Positions 57,736-64,000 of a DNA stretch of 64,000 nucleotides are shown here, one piece after another; position 1 is the stretch's first letter, and every line of letters starts with the position of its first letter. The translations under genes and the position numbers were made by a program. Under the pieces are notes generated by a model. It saw only the letters and a list, made by a program, of their open reading frames with translations, ran no database searches and had not been told where the DNA came from. Source of the stretch: Serpula lacrymans var. lacrymans S7.9 (taxonomy: Eukaryota > Basidiomycota > Agaricomycetes > Boletales > Serpulaceae); assembly GCF_000218685.1 (NCBI RefSeq), contig NW_006763295.1:1844430-1908429 (forward strand), in the 5' to 3' direction.

Positions 57736-59154
57736 ATGTCGGATCTCTTTCCTGCTCTAGCCTTCGTCGCGGCTTTGCAGCCATATTCTGCCACCGCAGA
57801 ACCGTCCTCACGGGTGCGGACAGTACGGTGAGTTGATTTGCTTGGTACAGTGATCCAACAAAGTTCTCAGGTCTTTGCAAGTCATAGGAACTTTGTCGCT
57901 CGGGACAATGGGGACGACTCTGATGGAGACGATGATAACCCTAGCAATCCAAGTAACCCAAGCAACCCTAGTAATCCAAGCAATGGGAGCAACGGGAGCA
58001 ATGGCAGCAATGGCAGCAATGGCAGTAATGGGAGCAATGGCAGCAATGGCAGCAATGGCAGCAATGGCAGCAATGGCAGCAATGGTAGTAATGGTGATAA
58101 CAACGGAAACTCAAGCAACACCAGTACAACCACCACCAGTACCACTTCCACCACCAGCAGCGATAGCAAGAAGGACAAACACGACTCTACGACTTCTTCG
58201 GGTAATAGCTCCACCGACAGCGGTTCCAGTACTACTACAAGCAATTGGAGTAGTACCAGCAGCTCTAGCAAAACCAGCTCGAATGGTAGCAGCAAGTGCG
58301 GTGATGGTAGTAGCAACGGTCCTAATGGAACTTGTGGTACCAGCAATAGTGGGTCTCTCAGTACTGGTGCTCGTGCTGGAATCGCCGTCGGAATAAGTGG
58401 GTATTGTGAATATGATAATTGAGCTATAACTAATATTTCGACAGTACTGGCTGTTATTCTGCTCTTCGTATTGATATGTCTCCTCAGGAGAAGAGTACGA
58501 CGTGCTCGCGAACGCTCGGAGCTGCCGGTAGTGGCACCGGTTTCTGCTGAAGTGCAGCGTTATGCTCCTCCATTGTCTGCTCCTCCTCCGGTGCCCCCTA
58601 GAGATTATCCGCCCCCAGTGCCTCCTCGAGATACTCCTACCCCATTATCTCGTCTGGATCTTGCGCGGAGACAACCATCTCAGAATCAGTACGGACCTGT
58701 GAGCCCGCAATCGTCCAGTATTGCTCCTCTGCTCGATCCTTCTCGTCGCGAATCATATCTCACATCAGCATCTCGACATCACAGCTTCTCGCCAACTTCA
58801 GATGCTCATAATACAGTGCACGATGATATGATGCCGTTGCCCAATCCCCACGATCCTTTCCCTGAGCGTCCCGTCTCTATGATCTCACCTATTTCTGCTA
58901 CCTCTCCCACAGCATTGGGATCTGTACCCCCGAGTTCTTTCCAGGGACAGGCATTAGCAGCTGTTGGGGGTGCATCTTCTTCCTCCCGCACAGAGGACCG
59001 AGTACTTGATCGTTCTTCCACTCAATCATCTACTCTTCACTCAGACTTGACGCTGTACCAGAAGCAGCTTGAACTTGACCACAGGAAGCGGAGTCTCGAT
59101 GCTCGCGATCCGGATGTCCCGAGTGACCCTCCCCCGCTGTATTCGCGCTCGTAG
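57736..59154 (+). CDS. Single-pass membrane protein with Ser/Asn/Gly repeat ectodomain
   Basis: Exons 57736-57827, 57882-58396 and 58445-59154 give 438 residues. A signal-like N terminus (LFPALAFVAALQPYSATA) is followed by an ectodomain made of five Asn-Pro-Ser units and then about 13 Gly-Ser-Asn units, then Ser/Thr-rich mucin-like sequence. A short Cys pair (CGDGSSNGPNGTC) and STGARAGIAVGI lead into the membrane helix (IILAVILLFVLICLL), followed by the basic stop RRRVRRARER. The cytoplasmic tail has PPPVPPRDYPPPVPPRD, possible SH3 ligands, and many SP sites. The layout resembles fungal cell-wall stress sensors, without a WSC domain. RAX2 in this window ends in an SH3, but a link is only a guess. 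Confidence 0.8.
57943..58094 (+). repeat. 9-bp/6-bp coding minisatellite
   Basis: About 13 tandem units of the type AATGGCAGC or AATGGGAGC, preceded by AATCCAAGT-type units that code Asn-Pro-Ser. It lies in frame, so length changes of whole units keep the protein open. Confidence 0.85.
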
Positions 59155-59411
59155 ATGGCTGATTTCTTGGACACTGCCTCAGCCACATATTTTCTTGCTT
59201 TTAAATACTTGAATACTTGATTGGACCCTTGGTTACATACCGCCTTTTACTTGGCTTTTTACATTATTTTCTAGTACATCACAGTAGTGATATCGTGGTT
59301 CTGGCGTTTTTGGGGCATGAAGCTTATTCCAGAAATAGTGCAGTTTATCATTTTGCGTATACATCTTATGCCGCCAGAGGGCTAACATTCAAGAGCACAA
59401 CAAAAAGGACA

Positions 59412-61580
59412 TTATACAGAGGGCGCGATAATATCGATGATCTTTCCGGATAGGTAGTGAAGTAGAAATGGATAACCTGGGATGTTCGTCGATGTATGTT
59501 TCACGTTATTCGAATAATGAGCGGACAAGATTTCAATTTCTGCTTTGCGCCGTGTGTGTAGCATTCGCATCAGCTCCTTCCTACGAGAAGTCGTGAATAA
59601 AAGTCGATATAAAGGAGGCAAGTCGACTACCTCCATGGCGCTGGCATCGTCTCCGGAGGGCGTTGAAGCATCAAAATGGCCTGAGGGTCTTTAAATGAAA
59701 CCACTAGATAGCACAAATGTAAGGTCAAACCTTTTTCTCATCGTGTTTAGTGATAGGAATCATAGAATCGATGTCGATGCCCAAGCTGTGAATGAAACGT
59801 GAGTATAGCACGGAATAAAACCTACAGCAAATTCGTATGATCATACTCCGCCAACTCGGATGTCCATATTCCTAGCCACTCAACGCGCTCCGCGGCCAGC
59901 TTTCCATTCTCATGTCTGAGACTCCAGCTGCCATATTTATAGACAGAGAGAATGTCGATACCATATGCATCGCCGTCGACTAATGCCAGAATTGGGATGC
60001 TATGATACCACAATTAAAAACAGGTAAGACACAAAATTAGACTTCAATCGGCGAATTACTGAGATGGCAGATTGTCTGAGAATGTCTTAACGAGCTGACG
60101 GGTTGCGACATCCGGATAGCCCTTTCCCTAAGACGATATTAGAATATCTGCGTGGCAGAAAAGATTCAAGTCACCGTGATGATTATGCCAGGACCTGGGA
60201 GCGATGGGTGACTTGCAAACTGCAGGCGACATAGGGTCTGAAAGACGGCCTGTATTTAAGATATTCGTGAAGATGTCACAGAAACGAGTGGTGAGAGGCT
60301 GACGTCTTTCTCTACTATTAGAACCCAAGCCATATCGCCTTCTATTTCGAAACGGTCAATATCTTCCCCGACAGGAATCAATGCACCCTGTTAACGGTCA
60401 GCAGACTTTGATCACGATGAGAAATTCCCAACAAACGGACCTCCGATTCGTTGATATGGATGGTCTCTCCTCCAGTAAGATGAATGAGAAGGCCACTACC
60501 ACATATAAGTCCTTTCGTGGACGCACGCTGATGGAAGTAGTGAAGCAAGTTTGATAGAAATAATGTACTTGCTTACGACGTGGAGATCCGATCGGTTGAG
60601 TTCAAAAGTAGCAGCGACATCATCAACAAGCTGCCCCCCGTACAGGATTAATGATCATAGCGTTGAAAATATGAAATGACGAACATACACGGTCTACAGT
60701 AGCTTGCGACTTGAATAAGGATACATCTTTGTAGTACATATCTCTTCGATATACATTCATAGGTTAAACATTCTGACTGCCGAACAAGGGGGAAACGTAC
60801 CGTTTCGTAACGGGTATGTCATATAACAAGGCCTCATGCATAAAATCAAGCACACGAAAAATATGTGCTACAGGCCGTTACGTACTAGTTGAGCCAAAGA
60901 AGACATATGTACATACCGAGAGGTTTTGCACTGGCTCCTTTAGAGTTGAGTGGATACCGTACAGAGCGGAAAGCTGCACATGCTGCTTGGACGAAGATTG
61001 ATAAGTTAAGGGAATGTAGATAGCAAATACTAACTTGAGTCTTTCTTTCTGCGATCTGCTAAGCGTAGCTCTATCTTGCGAGTCTTGCTCTTTACTGGAC
61101 GAGAACGTTTTCGAGAATCATCGGCTTCCGAGTTATCAGCGTCATCAATGTTCCTATAGCCTGCTATATCGTCCAGACAGCCAGTTAGCTGGGTTAGGAA
61201 AGAGAGAACAAGGTCTTCAATATTCGAAATAGACTGTGCTCTAATCGAATCATCATAAGCAAGGTCTGAGGTGACATATATGCGCGCATGTACCTCTGAT
61301 TATCTGTATCTATCTCGTCAGAGTCTTGTGCGTTTTGTTCCAGATCGCCACTGAGAAGGTAAATACTGTCTTCGCCGTCAGACATGAATATATCTTCTCC
61401 AAAGTACGACCCTCCCGAGTCATCCAAGATTGCCTGTGGGTGAACAATATGGTCGAGAAAATCAAGCGAGTCGTCGTCGCAAAATAGTTCATCCATTATG
61501 CCGTCGTATGAGTTGCTTTTGAAAGGAGAGCTAGCCTCAACTGGAACAGAACGAGATGTCTCGAGGTCGCCTTGAACCAT
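59412..61580 (-). CDS. SPO11: SPO11 meiotic DNA double-strand break protein
   Basis: Spo11, related to the archaeal topoisomerase VI A subunit, makes the breaks that start meiotic recombination. The minus-strand reading starts at MVQGDLETSRSVPVEAS (61580) and is cut by about ten introns. Recognised pieces in order: IEDLVLSFLTQLTG; RVLDFMHEALLYDIPVTKR; RDMYYKDVSLFKSQATVD with the catalytic Tyr; TFELNRSDLHV; STKGLICGSGLLIHLTGG; GEDIDRFEIEGDMAWVLIVE; GPGIIITGKGYPDVATRQLV; ILALVDGDAYGIDILSVYKY with the Toprim acidic residues; DPQAILMLQRPPETMPAPWR; KELMRMLHTRRKAEIEIL. The stop at 59412 is likely but the last exon border is uncertain. An acidic N-terminal extension of about 85 residues is unusual for the family. 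Confidence 0.88.
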
Positions 61581-61803
61581 TGTGGTGCGGCACTGGAAGT
61601 ACTAGGTTAAACTAGCCGAATCTGTTAGGACGACGCGATCTGGTCACGTGCCACAGCCCCTAATATAAAAACTTGAATAACATGACCGTGTCTCGTTGCT
61701 ACTCAACCTCGATTTATTTTTTTTGGTATGTTGGGAATTTTTATCATTAAATCTTTTGTACATTAATGCCCTGGAGAGGTGGTACACGTTGTTGCATTCT
61801 AAC

Positions 61804-63043
61804 ATGTTCCAATCTCCTTTTGCCTTTCCAAACCACCAGCAAAATCGAGCAAACGCTGTCTCTAATGCAGTGTTTTCTCGTGCTCCAGTGTACGACTTGA
61901 TTTTCCAAGCCCTTTCTCCTCGGTCTCTCATTAGAACAGGTCGAACGTGTCGCGTTGCGAAAGATGCCGTGTACGATTTTTCAGTTCGAGCGTTCAATAT
62001 TAACCGGCACCTTTCTCGTTTCTTCACCAACCCTCTCGCCTTTCGGTCTTTGCAAGCGTGCACGGGCACATTGATCTCTGGATCCAGCGCGATTCAGTTT
62101 CTAGATCGGACTTTTTATCCAGAATCCGATCTAGATATCTATACTCATCCAGGTCACGCTCGCGAAGTCGGTCTCTGGCTCATGGAAATCGAAGGGTACC
62201 GTTTTGAGCATAACTCAGTACAGCATGCAGATTTCAAAGTAGAACTCCCAGATGACTGGGATGGACAGGAGCGTCGCGTTTATTCAGCCGATAACTTTAA
62301 CTATTGCATGAAAGGAGTGGAGGCAGTGTATACATTTACCAAAGAGCAGCCTGGTGGCGAGCCTCTGAAAGTGCAGCTCGTCGATTCCAAGTTAAACCCA
62401 TTGGAGGTTATCCTCAATTTTCACTCAAGTGAGCCCATTTTCAACAGTAGTCATGTGTTTGCTGATAAGCTTGGTCAAATTATTAGCGTGTGTCATGAAC
62501 GTGATCGCCTTTGATGCTGCATACTCCTTATATCCCATGGCTACATTCGAGGATAGGCGCGCTCTCAAGTTGACCAATCCTCGACCGCACTATATAAGTG
62601 CGCTGCACAAATACGTCCATCGCGGTTGGCGGTTAATTGCATACATCAACGCGCATGATGAGCTTAGCCGTTCTTCGTTCTTTCTGTCCAGGGCTCGATG
62701 GGTAAATGATCAACATAGCTGGATAGTCCCCTTGAACATGGAAGGAGTCCACTTACGCCCTTCGATGTCACCTTCCTCAGAAAATATTAGCTGGGACCCT
62801 GTTATTCACAACAGTTGGACGCTGGCCCGTACTAACGATGAAAAGGAATACTCTGAGATTTATTCTCAATACCAACCTTCCCATACTACCGTGTGCCGTT
62901 ATAACTATACGGTGGCGGTAAAAGAATTGCTTTATATGTTGATTTCGCACTTCAAACCGCAGGGAAAGCTATATCATTCAATCACATATCTCGATAAAAG
63001 CCACTGGACCTGGTATAGTTTTCTTCTTCTTCACGTGCTATAA
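61804..63043 (+). CDS. Protein of an agaricomycete paralog family, F-box-like N terminus, unknown function
   Basis: Exons 61804-62428 and 62487-63043 give 393 residues; upstream in-frame codons exist from 61696, but the ATG at 61804 starts the conserved-looking part. Residues about 20-45 (APVYDLIFQALSPRSLIRTG) resemble a short F-box-like helix pair. The rest carries YPESDLDIYTHPGHAREVGL, EGYRFEH, LKVQLVDSKLNPLEVILNFH and, across the intron, TCVMNVIAFDAAYSLYP. I recall proteins with YPxSDLDIY and FHSTCVMN as a large paralog family in mushrooms; SDLDIY with upstream Gly-Ser also recalls nucleotidyltransferase folds. Function unknown. It forms a divergent pair with SPO11 (223 bp apart). Confidence 0.75.
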
Positions 63044-63264
63044 TATACCTAATATATTCAAAGGCATGATGCAGATATACCAAGGATCAGGAGTCGCTAT
63101 GAATCCGAGTCCATGTTGATTAGAGATTGAATGCATCCTATAACCTCTCTACTTTCTGATTTTTTGTTTCATCTATGTTGACCACGTCTACATATATGCT
63201 GCTACTCAAGTACATAGCTTGACATAATTAGTATACTAAAAAGTAAAATATATACATTCTCGAC

Positions 63265-64000
63265 TCATGTTACAACCTTATCCTTCCAATTACGCCCTGA
63301 GACGTTCGCCAATGACTTGCTGTGCCCCTCTTGTTGTTTTGAGCGTTGACGCTTGGTACCTCTTGTCTCTCTCACGTTTGTCTCCACTTCGATCATTTCT
63401 TCTCTTCCTATGCCTTCAGCCTTTAACCCACCCTCTGCCGCCCCATTCTGGGTTTGTCCTTCATCCAAAGATGGGCCGTGTTCCACAAGAACAGCATCAC
63501 TTTGCTCCTCATCATCGATCTCTAAACCTGTTTGCAAAGCTTCTGTCTCTGCCTCTACATCGCTCACGACGCCTGTCTCCTCTTTCTCAGCTTCTTCAAT
63601 CATGGCATCTGCTTCCTTCTTAGCCCTAGCTTTCTTTGCAGATTTACGGCCTTTGGTTTCTTTGCTTTCTTTATCAGCTGGAGGCCTTAGTGATTCTACG
63701 GAACGCCAAGGTGAACCAGGTCATACGGATATGAATATAAAGCACAAAGTGGCGTACCATATATGACAGGTTGCAAATCATACATCCGGTAAAGATGGAG
63801 AACGGCTTGTTCCTTGTCTTTTGCCTGTAAAGAGTATCAGAGACTAGAAACCGTGAGCAATAATCAATAACGGAATCAAGTACCTCGATCATCAAGTCTG
63901 TAATTGTTGACTGTTTAGCACCAATCTCGACCAACCTTTTCGCTGCAACTGTACGTACCCATATCATCGGGCAAGTCCTCAGGCAATGCCTGACAGCGGT
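63265..64000 (-). CDS. uve1: UV-damage endonuclease (UVDE/Uve1), C-terminal part, cut by window edge
   Basis: UVDE nicks DNA 5' of UV photoproducts in an alternative excision-repair path. Four exons are visible (64000-63959, 63897-63884, 63824-63758 and 63695-63265) and stay in frame. They read CQALPEDLPDDM, then DLMIEAKDKEQAVLHLY and RMYDLQPVIYESLRPP, the conserved C-terminal end of the TIM-barrel with its Glu-containing DLMIEAKDKE. After this come about 140 residues of Lys/Glu-rich, low-complexity tail (KGRKSAKKARAKKEAD, DEEQSDAVLVEHG) that many family members lack. The 14-nt exon is remarkable. The N-terminal and most of the catalytic part are outside the window. Confidence 0.88.

Noticed and set aside
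57882..58346. Minus-strand open frame of 154 codons, almost all Leu/Pro
   Set aside because: It is the antisense of the Asn/Gly/Ser minisatellite of the membrane-protein gene; low complexity explains its openness.

Overview
The window is nuclear DNA of a filamentous basidiomycete, most likely a mushroom-forming agaricomycete. The evidence is many introns of about 45-60 bp with GTRNGT...YAG borders, GC-balanced genes on both strands, fungal-specific genes (RAX2, tandem Zn2Cys6 factor, UVDE nuclease), chromodomain Ty3/gypsy elements, and a gene family (61804-63043) that I recall from agaricomycetes. No database search was possible. Gene names rest on motifs and recalled family patterns, and exon borders come from reading splice signals and checking that the frames add up.

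Layout. Positions 1-25.6 kb are transposon-derived. Gypsy element 1 (1-6305; its 5' LTR is cut by the window edge) is followed by gypsy element 2 (6960-19819; LTRs of 335 bp each, 5-bp target duplication CTAAG). Element 2 holds two nests. In its chromodomain sits a solo LTR (family B, TSD GAAGC), split by a minus-strand Ty1/copia element (TSD GTATG), itself split by another solo LTR (family D, TSD GCTTT). In a third ORF behind pol sits a roughly 1.8-kb TG...CA element that carries a 214-bp insertion with a tRNA-like core. The same 1.8-kb element also interrupts gag of element 1, and both copies carry the same 180-codon membrane-protein ORF. Downstream come truncated LTRs, a tRNA-like SINE candidate, a multi-exon ORF of an unknown repeat-type family, a solo LTR B and a fragment of a B-type cyclin gene.

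From about 26.4 kb the window changes abruptly to dense housekeeping genes: REI1-type ribosome biogenesis factor, RAX2 polarity landmark, a complex I ESSS/NDUFB11-like subunit, a small RPEL-repeat protein, a FAM210/DUF1279 mitochondrial protein, S-adenosylmethionine decarboxylase, a PP2C phosphatase, a tandem Zn2Cys6 regulator, a small secreted protein, DBF4, a short unknown gene, a gamma-tubulin complex component, CDC6, a Ser/Asn/Gly-rich single-pass membrane protein, SPO11, a lineage-type paralog gene, and the 3' part of a UV-damage endonuclease running off the right edge.

How the genes relate. These are independent eukaryotic genes, not an operon. DBF4 (DDK regulatory subunit) and CDC6 (MCM loader) both act at replication origins, lie 6 kb apart, and each has a cluster of ACGCG-type (MBF/MCB) motifs upstream. 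Several genes form divergent pairs with short shared promoters (FAM210-like/SPE2, SPO11/61804 gene). None of the three retroelements with coding DNA can be autonomous as it stands: each lacks a different essential part.
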